Shown: one piece after another, positions 11,871 to 22,190 of the stretch | Numbering within the stretch: the first letter of the stretch is position 1 | Layout of the letters: the number at the start of each line of letters is the position of its first letter | DNA from: Hygrocybe punicea | Taxonomy: Eukaryota > Basidiomycota > Agaricomycetes > Agaricales > Hygrophoraceae | Assembly: GCA_963556145.1 (NCBI GenBank) | Contig: OY744462.1 | Location: 2,666,001 to 2,730,000, forward strand | Length of the DNA: 64,000 bases | Reading direction: 5' to 3' | Notes under the pieces: generated by a model | What the model was told of the DNA's origin: nothing | The model's input: only the letters and a program-made list of their open reading frames with translations | The model's database searches: none | Made by a program: the position numbers and the translations under genes

Positions 11871-13495
11871 GAATCAAAAAAAAGGATTGACTCTGCTGTG
11901 ACTTTCGTCATGTCACAAAGTCACTGGACCCCTAAAACTCTTTGGAAGAATCAGTACGATATTTATTGCACCAGATTCTGTGCGTAGCTACAACGATGCT
12001 TGTACGCTTCGCCGTCAACTCCCTGTCGTTTTCCGGCTCCCCGTGTTCTTCGCAGAACTCTTCCCTCAGGTATTTGATAGTGGTGGAGGTACCACAGAAG
12101 CCGTAGAAATCGAGGCATGGCCAATCGAGCTTCACGTCCCAAGGTGTTCCAGCCTGAGGGGCAGTGGCAGTTGGATGTTCACCTAGCCATGTACTGAATC
12201 ATGAGAAGTTGCTAAAGTGGATGCAGTGCGGGTTAATAGAAGGACGTTCATATAGTTTCCACGGATCTTCCGCGTCGGGCCCTACCATCGCGGGCGCGAC
12301 AACGCTGGTACCTTGGGATTCCGTAACTTAAGTTGGAAACGATCATTACCTGCGGCTGTACGTTCACCTCCAGGGTGCCCACTGCCAAGGAAGGCTCTAT
12401 CATCACGTCAAAACATCCGACGCATCTGTCGCTACATGCTCTCCACCTTTAGCGTTTTCACCCCTACACTCTCAGGCTGAAACCATGTACTTGCCTGATT
12501 GGGACCATGCCAGCCGACTGCGCTGTCGGGGAATGAAGCCTTGATGCAGCGCAAGTGTCGAAGCCACGAGTATGCACAACCTTGGCTGTGGTTTTATCGT
12601 AACCTGTCGAGACAGGTTCAAATTCTCTCGAAGTCCCTGTTGCGTTGGGCGACAATCAAAAACCGTCCACAGACGGCGAGATGTCACAAGCGACGTCCAT
12701 TGCCTCATCAGAGATGGAAGACTTCTTTCCAGGAAAGGTGTATCGTAAAAAGCCGATGGACGCGTGGCGGATGACTTCAGGAAAGGTACGAGAAAGTGGA
12801 ACACCTCTAGTTCTTGATGGATTTCTGATAGAGTCCGCACTTGAAAAAACCAGACTAGAGTCACCGATATTTTAATTAGGTCCAACATTGATATAAAAAA
12901 CGAGCAGCCAGGCAACATTGGTTTTGAAAGTGGCCAGCTATCAACTCCTCTAGTCGACTTGGCGTTCATTCTTGCATTGTCCGTCAGCAATTTTCGCCTC
13001 GCGCAACCTGACCCCTGTGGTTCTGCTGGCGGAATCCTTTTGGATTGCTAGCAAAGCAAGAATCGGTTTCACACGTACTCGAATGAGGAGCCATCGAGGC
13101 GCCCCCGCCTGCCCTTGAGACATTGAAAGCTTCCAAAATCTTTCTGTACTCCAACCGGGTCAACCTTCTAAGGTTGGATGAATACACGCATCATCCATGG
13201 CCCTCACACCCACGTTTCTCCGGAAGAGGGGGGCAGCCATTGTACGTTATCCTTTTGATGTTGTAATGATAGGAAAAAGTATTGGAGGTTTTACTCGAAC
13301 ACCCTTCGGTGACCCAACCAAGCCAAGTCTGTCGACCACGACGTCCTGTGGTCAGCCTTCATAACCTCATGGAATGAACAAACCTTTGGTCAAAAGGGAA
13401 TCCTTGGGAAGAAGTTTGTCCAATAGTCACCGCCAACGAGACCTACTAGTACATCATGGATGTTACCGTCGAGGCACAAATCTCTGCCTTGACCG
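11871..13495. other. Gene-poor interval, no confident gene
   Basis: About 1.6 kb between two minus-strand genes. Both strands show only short frames. A plus-strand frame at 12645-12875 and minus-strand frames at 12472-12990 and 11932-12135 are open, but none has family similarity I can name or a convincing splice series. The 11932-12135 frame contains a Cys-rich snippet (PCLDFYGFCGTSTT) faintly like a chitin-binding motif, but with wrong Cys spacing. It may hold UTRs, a decayed gene or a short lineage-specific gene. Confidence 0.5.
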
Positions 13496-16179
13496 TCATT
13501 CATTTCTTCCGATGTCTTTTAATCTACCATCAACTGCAGGGTGTACAATGATTAGATCCTCATCCGCTAGCTCTGCCCCACTTGTTCCATCTCCGCCTCT
13601 GGCTTTCTCTCCATCAAAGCAATCCACGCTGCTCATATGCTCTCTTGCTGCAACACTAATGTGGTCCCGGTAATGACATTTCGATCTTGACAAGCGAAGA
13701 GCCTGTCTTGCTGCTTGCTTCAATGATTTGATACCGGAATTTGTTGTTTCCCTGTGCCGTCTGGCCACTTCGCGGGAGATCACACCACCGGTAGCCGCAT
13801 GAAGGTGCTGATCCCGGCCCTTGGATAAGCGAGCCATCTTGTTAACGAATTGAGAGCCTCGCAAAATTTAGTTAGACATCAGTTTTTTGCATAAGTCTCT
13901 CTCTACCAATGACTCACCGAGCAAATATTTTCGGACGATGCTGCTCATCATCTGTCCAGTCTCGTCGTCGACCAGGTATTTTTGCCCTTTAAAAGCCGTA
14001 AAGCCGTCGTGACCCTGCGCCATATACTCCCGGGTAACAATTTTATACTTCCGACCGTTCTCCTCACGTTTGAGTTCATCACCATCGACGAACTTAGGTG
14101 TTGCCGTCCCGTTATTGGTTTCATGACTAGACATGCTATCCGGGATCTCCTTCAATAACCAAACTTTCAATACCCGATCGCCAGGCGGACGGCGGGAATC
14201 CCAGGAGACCCGGAATCCAGATATGACTGGAAATCGCCTAGACTACATCATCAGTGAAGTATTCTTGAATATTTTGTATGATCACAAACCCCTCCTGCGA
14301 AGGCCAAGTCTTTAGAGAACTCTCCAAAGCGGCCCAGATAGCTTCCCCATCAAGTTCTAGGACCACGATGGGGTCCTCAAAGGGCAAAATCTCCAGAATA
14401 TTGCCAAGCGTAATGTTTCCTGCCTCCATGTTGGTCCTTTTCATCACCAAGAAGATCGGACATACCTGGACCATAAACAGAGTCTCCACGCAACGTACCA
14501 GCGCAGATAAACACACCATCCGACCCACCAGAACCTTTCATGCACAGGGCATCGTCATAGGCATGGCGTATGACATCTGCAAACCAATTACCTGCCGCAG
14601 ACTACAAATTTGTCACATTATCGCTGGCATTGATACTACAAGGAATCTGGAACTAGCCTCAGCTGTTCGAATGAACTCCGATCGAACATCGATCTGAACG
14701 CCCGATTTGCAAACTGATGCTTTGAGAGCCGAAGACACGGAACCAAGGAGTGTTTTCAGAATCTTCGTAAGGCTCTCGGATGACTTGGAGCCAGGTTGAG
14801 TCGAATGACGTTTGCCTGCCCAAACGCTGGCTAAAAATTAACATCCACAACGTGGATCAAAATCGCCGTACCCGAAATGCTCCTGATGACTTGATTCCTG
14901 ACACTGCCCGGAGGTGTGGCTTCTAATTCGATTGTGATTTCGCTCAAGTCCCGAAAATCAGTGCCACTTTTGATAACCAAGATGTCTCCATGGTCAGCTT
15001 CCGCGCCTAAAACTTCTTGGTTGAGATCAAAATTCTGCCATGAGGTCACGCCCTTGGAAACATAGTAGACATGGTCATGCCCGCCAAGAAGGAGGTCAAC
15101 GCCGTGCGATGACGTTATGGATGTTCTCTGCTGGGCAGCCGGGGACAGAGCGAGTAGGCGCTTAGCAAGTTGTATATCCTGTTTCATATCCATATGTGAA
15201 ATAACTCTGGTGTGCATGATCAAGGAAACTTACATTTGGCACTCTGAATGCATATTTTGTCAGGGGCTGGAGAGACAGCAATGATCAGCAAGCTCACCGC
15301 GAGTGAGTCAGTGCGATAATGATATCGCATTTGAACTCTCCGTCGGGATCACGAAGGCGCTTGGAAAGTTCTATGCCAACCTCCTCCATGTCACGGTACT
15401 CGAAATTGGAAGGCCACGACGGTACGGTGTCGATCCATTCCCTGGCAAGACGCGACGAAAATCATTACATATAATAATAAAAATCAGTGCGACCGTTTAG
15501 GCACACCTCTCGACAAGACCAATGATACCGATGCGAAGACCGACACGGTCCAAGACTTGGAATTCATGAAGGTATTCAGGAACACGCAATGTTGTGTTGT
15601 CGACAATATTACTCAACAACCACGGCTAATGTGAAAGTGAATGGTCGTCGATGTCAATGGTTCGTAAAATGAACGCACAAAAGTGGTGCCCTGGATTAAT
15701 TTGCATAAGTGATGATAACCTTGTAATCCAAAGTGTTCAGAAAACAATCAAAAATGGTCTCCTTGAGACATACCGAAATCAAAATCGTGATTGCCTGCAG
15801 ATCAAAGCAAGGAAGAAAAGACTAAAGGTGGATACGGTAAGAGTCCGACGAACCAGTCAACGAAACATCCGGTGCTATTTCATTCATAACAGGAACCTGT
15901 GATGTGATCAAGGATGCCGACCCGAAATTTGCATATCTTCCAACGTACCATATGGCTTCCTCTTGTCACTGAACTCTCCACGGATGGCGAGAATACATCT
16001 CCGGAAAACAAGACAAGACCATCTCGCCTGCCATCCACACCAGACGGCCACCGATCCCGGATTGCATCCAACATGGCTGCAAATTGCGTCACGTCAATTG
16101 TTTCTGGCGATGTAGGAGATATCTTTTGAGGATTAACTCGGTATACATCGTTCCAATGTATGACAGGTAACTTCGGCAT
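13496..16179 (-). CDS. 5'-nucleotidase / UshA-family metallophosphoesterase, apparently cytosolic
   Basis: Two-domain 5'-nucleotidase-family protein. It begins MPKLPVIHWNDVYRVNPQK at the ATG read from 16179. The metallophosphatase part shows FSGDVFSPS, an IIIALTHSR motif split by an intron near 15300, and LLLGGHDHVYY. The C-terminal substrate-binding domain shows the NITLGNILEILPFEDPIVV signature, then MAQGHDGFTAFKGQKYLVDD. A basic tail rich in Arg and His ends at DIGRNE. Family members hydrolyse nucleoside monophosphates or cyclic phosphodiesters. There is no signal peptide ahead of the first metal motif, which suggests a cytosolic enzyme. The first motif reads NDVYR where NDxH is usual. The frame is interrupted by many short introns. 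BMT2 lies just upstream on the same strand. Confidence 0.82.
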
Positions 16180-16241
16180 CGGTCAGTGTAATCGGATAGT
16201 TGAAAGTAAACGCGGTCACCGGTCAAATTCGGCAATATCAA

Positions 16242-17238
16242 TCACAGTCGTACACAAAAGTTATTCCTATTACCCCGCCTAAGAACAGTTTTCTTTTCGA
16301 ATTGTCCATCGGCAGCATGCTTTTCGACCTTTTGATAGAGCCAATAAACCATTTTGCCGCCTCTCTTCCACTGTTCTTTGACTTGTGCAAAACCTACGGT
16401 ACTCATGAGTGCCTCTAGGTGATCAAATGTCATGTATCGCGAGTTCCCAACACACGGGAGAGGGAGCTTGACATAAAACATGTACGATACGTTCGTCGTC
16501 ATCATCATCCACGTATTGACAGTACAGTGCTGTTGGGACTCACAACAAGGAACAAGTGGCCCCCTCGAGACAGCATGTCGTGTGATAGTTCTAACATACG
16601 TCCTGTGGTCGCCCTGTGACAGAAGAACAGCAAGGTAGGGGGAATGGTACTTGCCTCGATCTCTTGCTTCCGGGGTGAAGTTCAGCACCAAACTGAGACT
16701 GATGATGTCCCATTTTTCATTGTGTTCGACTGGGTTCATGAGCAGAAAGTCTTGTTCCATTATAGATGGATGTCGTGAGCGCAGGTCGATGGGCGTTGGC
16801 TCGATCCACGACGAATACGACCGGTAATTGTCTGGTTTAAGCGCACCGACTTCTAGCAATCTGGCAAAATCTTAACGCACTCGTCCCAACGAATAGAAGA
16901 GATGGATACCGCAGTTTATCCAGTCCCGATCTGTCTGACAAGCCCATCTCAACTAGCCACGAAATGAGCCTTTTCTCGCTGCCACCACCCCTGTCACTGC
17001 CCTGTCCTATGGTTGACATTCGCTGATATGCAGCCAAACCCCCCAGTCGCTCTAATTCCTGTTCTACGTCAGCCAGAGATTGCGCATTTTGTGGTGTGAG
17101 CGGTTGACTTTGGAGTCGGACTCTCCTCTTTAACAAGGTATGGAATCGTCGGATGAGCACCCGACTGGAATGCGGATTGCAGGATGTGCCGCCTCCATTG
17201 TTCGTCACTGGTAACTTCCTCTTCCGCGTTGTTGGCAT
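16242..17238 (-). CDS. BMT2: 25S rRNA adenine-N1 methyltransferase Bmt2
   Basis: Nucleolar SAM-dependent methyltransferase that makes m1A in helix 65 of large-subunit rRNA in yeast. The ATG read from 17238 gives MPTTRKRKLPVTNNG, the usual basic start. The family signature follows: LGGLAAYQRMSTIGQGSDRG with GGSEKRLISWL. The second exon contains LLEVGALKPDNY, the SIMEQDFLLMNP segment, and the catalytic-region WDIISLSLVLNFTPEARDRG. The last part has VGFAQVKEQWKRGGKMVYWL and ends NNFCVRL. Length (about 310 residues) fits. One or two further introns at 16450-16670 are needed. The start lies 9 bp from the left arm of the inverted duplication, so its promoter region is part of the duplicated DNA. 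Confidence 0.88.
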
Positions 17239-17246
17239 CGCACTGC

Positions 17247-17858
17247 TTATTGCCGTTTTCAGAAAGGTTGTCACATCACGCGTAACACGCGACTTTTGTC
17301 ACTCTGGCACACGAAACATCGGTGAGCCGTTTCTCATCCAATTCTCAACATTTCCGTCTAATTCTTTCTGTTCTGTCATCCCCTCATCCCTCTCCAGGTG
17401 CACAACCAACTTTCAGGCCCCATTTCTCAAGTATGGGCACGATCAAAATTTGGGCCTTGTCACCCTCTCGGAGAACATTTCTGGTGCATCGCGGGGAGAT
17501 ACCAAGCTGGAATTGGGCCGAAATAACCCAGGTATGTCCTCCCCAGATGCCCATGTAGTTTTTGTGCTGAATCACTTGAATTTTCACCGTAGGAAAACCC
17601 AGATGTCACCCAACGCCGCCCTGACGCTGTGAGCGTATCTGCATTACCTAGTGGAGAGATGTTGTCCAGGAACTATATGGAACCTTTCATGGTATGTCTA
17701 CCCCAGGTGCATGCGTCGCCATAAGCTGACCACACTCAGTACTCGGCTTTACAGGCGGCTTGGAACCTCTGTACTACACTATCCACCTCTGGCCATTTTT
17801 CTCGACATCTATCTGTTCGGTTTGTGCACGGCTAGTCTATTATTTGTATACGAGACCT
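17247..17858 (+). repeat. Left arm of a ~610 bp inverted duplication
   Basis: This segment recurs in reverse orientation at 31455-32071. From the first shared bases (TTATTGCCGTTTTCAG) to about 17810 only a handful of substitutions separate the two copies. The last ~50 bases are more diverged. The arms bracket the island of mobile DNA. The arm starts 9 bp upstream of the BMT2 ATG. Confidence 0.9.
17433..17835 (+). CDS. Small spliced ORF of unknown function, left copy
   Basis: Three exons can be joined with consensus introns: 17433-17537, then after GTATGT...GTAG about 17594-17693, then after GTATGT...CTCAG from about 17741. The ORF begins MGTIKIWALSPSRRTFLVH and includes WNWAEITQENPDVTQRRPD and LSRNYMEPFM. 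It ends with TAG at 17833-17835, about 100 codons. A possible 5' exon with a GTGAGC donor lies at 17275-17322. The reading frame stays open across both introns in both copies, which argues for a real gene. No family is recognised. This copy ends earlier than the right copy (stop in place of Trp), so it may be the damaged one. Confidence 0.4.
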
Positions 17859-19000
17859 GTATGATGTAGTTTTTACCTGAATAATGATCCCTTCGCTGTT
17901 GAACTTGACACTGCCACATTAGGTATCCAAAGCCAACGTTGATCTTCTGAAACGACTCCGAATCACTATGCCGCGAGGCAAACGAATCTCTGAAGACCTA
18001 CGCTGGGCAATTGTTCGGATGGCACCCTGTGAAGATCTCGACAAAATCGCCGCTTACACTGGCATAAGCCGACGACAAGTCCTCAGGATTCTGGCTCAAC
18101 ATCGCTCAACTGGCCAAGTTTCTAAGCCATTGGTGGACCAGCGGCTGATTGGAAGGCGTCGTCATTTGACCTCTGAGGAGGTTTCAGTATGTCATCGCTT
18201 GAGATCGTTGATGTATTGACCAAAATTCCCATCAGTTCCTCCAAGGTTGTATCAATGATAACTGTGATGCGTACCTCGAAGAACTTCGCGACCAGCTTCA
18301 GCTGAGCACCCAGAAATCAGTATCCTTATCCACGATATGGAGAGCCTTGCACCGTAGTGGGCATACTATGAAAAAGGTCGGTTTCCTTTGTTTTTAGCTA
18401 TTCTAACTGACGATTTTGATAATTCTACACAGCTGACGAAGGTAGCTATTGAGAGGAGCGCTCTGCTGCGTGCCGAATATATACAAAGGGTTGGCCTTCA
18501 GTATCAAGCTGAGCAGCTAGTATTTGTAGACGAGAGTGCCTGTGATCGGCGCACAACGTACCGGGGCCACGCTTGGGCGATTCGGGGCCAGCGTGCTGTC
18601 AGAAAAGCCTTTTTCATTCGGGGCAAATGGTATTTTGTTTCTTTATCTATTCAAGATCAGTAGCTGATACCAGTGATTCAAGATATTCCATACTTCCTGC
18701 CATTTCCCTCGATGGGATATTGACTGTGAAGATTGTCGAAGGGTCATTCAACACGTCTCGCTTCGCCGAATTCATTGAAGAGCTGCTCGAGCGGATGAAT
18801 CCTTTTCCTGAGGTCAACTCCATCATTGTAATGGATAACTGCCGCATCCACAAGTCCAATCTAATTGCCGAAATGATTGAGGAAAGGTATGTCATTGATC
18901 CTGCTTCCTTGCAGGTACTCATTGGATTATAGGGGTATGCGAATCGAATTTCTCCCCCCATACTCACCGGATTTCAACCCGATTGAACTGGCGTTCTCGG

Positions 19001-20672
19001 TGTTACGGATCGCTTCTGCAGCGGGCTCCGGCAACAATCAACTTAACAGGGGATCGGCTTCCAGAGGGGAGAACAGCAGCTTTCATTGTTGCTTACAGCT
19101 AAGACAACACTGCTAAGAAGGGGGGGGTCAAGGTCTAATGTCATTGCGAGCCGTGGGGGTTACCCAAAACAAGATGAGTCTGCCCCAAGAACCAGACTAA
19201 ACGTAAGGAAAGGAAAAGAAGAAAAAGTCCGAACCAACAACAAGAACAGTACATATAGTGGCTGGTCTTGTTGGGAGGTAAATAGGAATACAACCATGAA
19301 GCCACAACATGTCCAACTCTACCATGTGTTCACCATGAGGCATACATGAGGCGTCCTCATGTCGATGTTCTCGCGATCCAACTGGAGGCCCGGGTGTCGT
19401 TGAGGATAGAAGAGGTCCAGATGACTCGGATGATTTGTCATCGGATCATGTGACATGCAGAATTGCCAATTCGGGGTCTACACTTGCTGTAATGGGCAAG
19501 TACGCAGTTTGGCAAGTGCATTGCATGGTCGGGTCGAAGATGGGTATCGTCCAGTGTAGGATTGGTGATGAGAGTGTCTTGAGGTAGCAGGGACATAGCG
19601 ACAAGGTCGGTATAAAGGAAAACAAAGGAATGTATGGAGGGAAAACCAACTAGGATGGTGGGATAGTCGAGGTCAGACATGTGAACAGCATAAGCTGTAC
19701 CGGATGACGATGTCTGTGTCAATGACGTATCGAGGGGTGATGTCTTGTCCTGTCTGTGGAACAATGCAGTCCACCTGATGTTGGTATTCATCCAAGAAAG
19801 GGTATTGTTGTAAACGAGTGTGGGAGATATCAAGGTTATAGATGGAAAAGGGTAAATGAATGTGGGTCCAGGTTTCGAGTCATGGCACAGGTGACAAGCT
19901 GTGGGAACAAGTCGTCGGGTACTGCAATGAAGCGATGTCGTGCGAACAATATGCGATAGGGGTTGGTTCACTGTTTGGGAAGTCGTATGGTCTGTGGTCG
20001 AAGTCCAAAAGAATGTGCTTCGGCGATGGTCGGATTAGAGAGAACAGTGAAATGTCTTGTGATCGGGGATTGTTCAGAGTTCGCATGCAGGTGAGGAATG
20101 TCGTCGGATCGTCAGGGAGGATAATGGTAGGCACAGGGTACGAAAGTGGAAACCATATATCCAGGTATGGCAATTGTCAATTACGTGTTGATATATTGTC
20201 AAGGTGGAAGTCGGAAGTATCGATGGCAGAAGGGTTTCGGTACAGATGCCAAAGATAGAACATAACAAGGTAAAAACCGATCAGGAAGGTGATGGCGATG
20301 CTGCCAATGATGATTACGGTAATTAGCTGTGTTGGGAGTACAGCCATTGTAAATCGGTTTGTCGTGGGATGAAGTCAACAATATGTCAGGGCAAGGGAAA
20401 AGACAATAGCAATGATGTCCGTCGGCAAGGAGACTATTCGGGTACAGCAAGGTCACGTGGGATATGTCCATGGTCGGTCTGGATTGTTCTAGAAGAAGGG
20501 AAAGAAGAGAACAAGAACAAGAAAATACAAGGATGTCCAAAAGAAGAAACAATGACAATGAAAAGAAGACAAAGGACAAAAAGAAATGAAAAAGGAAGGT
20601 GTGCAGTGCAGAATCGTCATGGTGGGTATCGGAATGGGCATCGGGGTTGGAAGCGGAGCTGGAAACGTAACA
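19001..20672 (-). mobile_element. Solo LTR inside the transposase gene
   Basis: A 1672 bp sequence bounded by TGTTACG and CGTAACA, flanked by perfect 5 bp target duplications CTCGG at 18996-19000 and 20673-20677. It is clearly related to, but visibly diverged from, the two 1658 bp LTRs at 23994-25651 and 28702-30359. No internal element sequence accompanies it, so it is a solo LTR left by recombination between two LTRs. It is older than the complete element judging by its divergence. The minus orientation is inferred from the embedded ORF and from the complete element. Confidence 0.93.
20177..20347 (-). CDS. LTR-embedded ORF for a 56-aa single-pass membrane peptide (solo LTR copy)
   Basis: The ATG at 20347 opens 56 codons ending in TGA at 20177-20179. 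Residues 8-33 are strongly hydrophobic (start MAVLPTQLITVIIIGSIAIT), followed by aromatic and basic WHLYRNPS and a polar tail DFHLDNISTRN. This suggests one membrane helix with a short tail. Compared with the copies in the complete element, 15 nucleotide differences give only four amino acid changes, and 11 lie at third codon positions. No family is recognised. The sequence upstream in this direction is pyrimidine-rich, like basidiomycete promoters, and includes CACGTG at about 20455. Confidence 0.5.
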   Translation of the reverse strand: MAVLPTQLITVIIIGSIAITFLIGFYLVMFYLWHLYRNPSAIDTSDFHLDNISTRN

Positions 20673-20835
20673 CTCGGCAATCAAGTCCGACATCAGGCGG
20701 AAGGGCAACATAGTGCGTGCAGTGATGGAAACACCTGACCAGCAGGCTGAGGTCTTTTGCCAACTGTGGGAATCGGTGCACACAGTGACAGCAGACGATG
20801 CGGAGGCTTTCTATCATCACTGTGGATATTTGTAG

Positions 20836-21075
20836 CTACATCTGGCAAGACTGATGGAGGAATATTTTGTTGTACTGTGTAATTGTGCAATTATCAATGT
20901 CTTTTCTTTGACATCTGTTGAGGGACTTCATTGCTTTGTAACCTTTGTGGAGGGTTGAGACCTTCATCAGAAAATCCTTGTTTTGTTTGGGTAAAATTGT
21001 ACATTGATAAGGATTATTGAATATGGCCTGTGGAGCTGGACCCTAGTTTGCTTGTTAAGGGGAGGAGCCAGGCAC
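20836..21075. other. AT-rich flank between transposase stop and tandem array
   Basis: No gene. It probably includes the 3' end of the Tc1/mariner element. No terminal inverted repeat matching the left side near 17860-17967 was found by eye. Confidence 0.5.
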
Positions 21076-22190
21076 AAGTATCAAAGGGCATCACTGCCAT
21101 TCTTTTTCAGGGAAAATGAGTTGGCACCAAGGCCTACCAGCAATACAACAACCAGCTCATCAATGGGAGTTAGTATTCCCTGCTTTGAGTGAAGTAATAG
21201 GGGGTTTCACACATCCCCAACTCGGCCCCAACTTCGGTCCGACTTCAAACCCGACTTGAGGTCCTTTTTGGGCAATTTTTTGTCAAGTTGGGACACAAGT
21301 TGGGGCACGAAGTTTGAAACGAAGTTGTACTCGGGAGCACGATTTCAATCCCCAACTTCATGTGTCCCAACTTCAGCCACAACTCGACCAGAATTGCCTA
21401 AACGAGACTCCGCAACTCGGTGAGTTGGGGCAAAGTTGAGGCAAAGTTGAGGCTTGAGTTGGGGTCGAGTTGGGGATGCGTGAAACCCCCTAATGGTCTA
21501 TGATGGCAACACAGGATGTTCAAAGGGCATCACTGCTGTTCATAGAGAAGGAGTTGGCACCAAGGCCTACCAGCAATACAACAACCAGCTCAACAATGGG
21601 AGTTAGTATTGCCTGCTTTGAGTCAAGTAATGGTCGACGATGGCAGAGCAGGATGGTCAATGGGCATCATTGCCGTTCAGAGAAAAGGAGTTGGCAACAA
21701 GGCCTACCAACAGTACAACAACCAGCTCATCAATAGGAGTTAGTATTGCCTGCGTTGAGTCAAGTAATGGTCAACGATCACAATACAGGATCATCAAAGA
21801 ATATCACTGCCAGTCATAGGAAAGGAGTTGGCACCAAGGCCTACCAACAGTACAACAACCAGCTCATCAATGGGGGTTAGTATTGCCTGCGTTGAGTCAA
21901 GTAATGGTCTACGATCGCAATACAGGATCATCAAAGGGCATCACTGCCAGTCAAAGGAAAGGAGTTGGCACCAAGGCCTACCAACAGTACAACAACCAGC
22001 TCATCAATGGGGGTTAGTATTGCCTGCGTTGAGCCAAGTAATGGTCTATGATCACAATACAGGATCGTCAAAGGGCATCACTGCCAGTCGTAGGAACGGA
22101 GTTGGCACCAAGGCCAACCAACAGTACAACAACCAGCTCATCAATGGGAGTTAGTATTGCTTCCTTTGAGTCAAGTAATGGTCCACGATG
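21076..22190. repeat. Tandem array of 137 bp units
   Basis: The landmark GGCACCAAGGCCTACC recurs at 21556, 21693 (one base changed), 21830, 21967 and 22104, an exact 137 bp spacing each time. An earlier unit has it at 21123; that gap is enlarged by a 291 bp MITE. Each unit also contains the phrases CAACAACCAGCTCATCAATG and GAGTTAGTATTGCCTGC. Because 137 is not a multiple of three, open frames across the array shift from unit to unit and are not taken as genes. The first and last units are partial. Confidence 0.95.
21200..21490. mobile_element. MITE with TA target duplication inside the tandem array
   Basis: A 291 bp insert bounded by inverted ends of about 30 bp, starting GGGGGTTTCACACATCCCC and ending in its near complement (CATCCCC becomes GGGGATG before CGTGAAACCCCC). 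It is flanked by TA at 21198-21199 and 21491-21492. The interior has repeated AACTTCG/AACTCG motifs and no coding capacity. The TA duplication suggests mobilisation by a Tc1/mariner-type transposase, such as the family next door; that link is inference. Confidence 0.85.

Larger units (their letters stand above)
17968..20835 (+). pseudogene. Tc1/mariner (IS630-type) transposase split by a solo LTR
   Basis: The ATG at 17968 opens MPRGKRISEDLRWAIVRM, an N-terminal helix-turn-helix (GISRRQVLRILAQHRSTG). Exons 17968-18186, 18236-18376, 18433-18629, about 18674-18886 and 18915-19000 join with short introns. The DDE core is intact: LVFVDESACDRRTTYRGHAW (first Asp), SIIVMDNCRIHKS (second Asp) and PPYSPDFNPIEL (Glu). 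The frame is then broken at 19001 by a 1672 bp LTR. It resumes at 20678 as AIKSDIRRKGN and runs to FYHHCGYL and a stop at 20833-20835. Without the LTR and one copy of the target duplication the frame is continuous, so the transposase was probably functional before the insertion. Terminal inverted repeats of the transposon could not be identified. Confidence 0.9.

Noticed and set aside
11932..12190. A hevein-like chitin-binding motif (PCLDFYGFCGTSTT) on the minus strand.
   Set aside because: Cys spacing is off by one, the preceding Cys pattern is missing, and no splice series or catalytic domain adjoins it.
12645..12875. A plus-strand ORF with acidic text (EMEDFFPGKVYRKKPMDA).
   Set aside because: It is stopped just upstream and has no partner exons or known relatives; minus-strand frames there are equally open.
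19438..19971. A 177-codon minus-strand ORF in the solo LTR (FIYPFPSITLISPTLVY).
   Set aside because: The same frame is interrupted by TAG in both LTRs of the complete element and many residues differ, so it shows no sign of constraint, unlike the 56-codon ORF.
21500..22154. Open frames across the 137 bp array suggesting a repeat protein.
   Set aside because: The unit length is not a multiple of three, so successive units are read in different frames; openness follows from the base sequence, not from selection.
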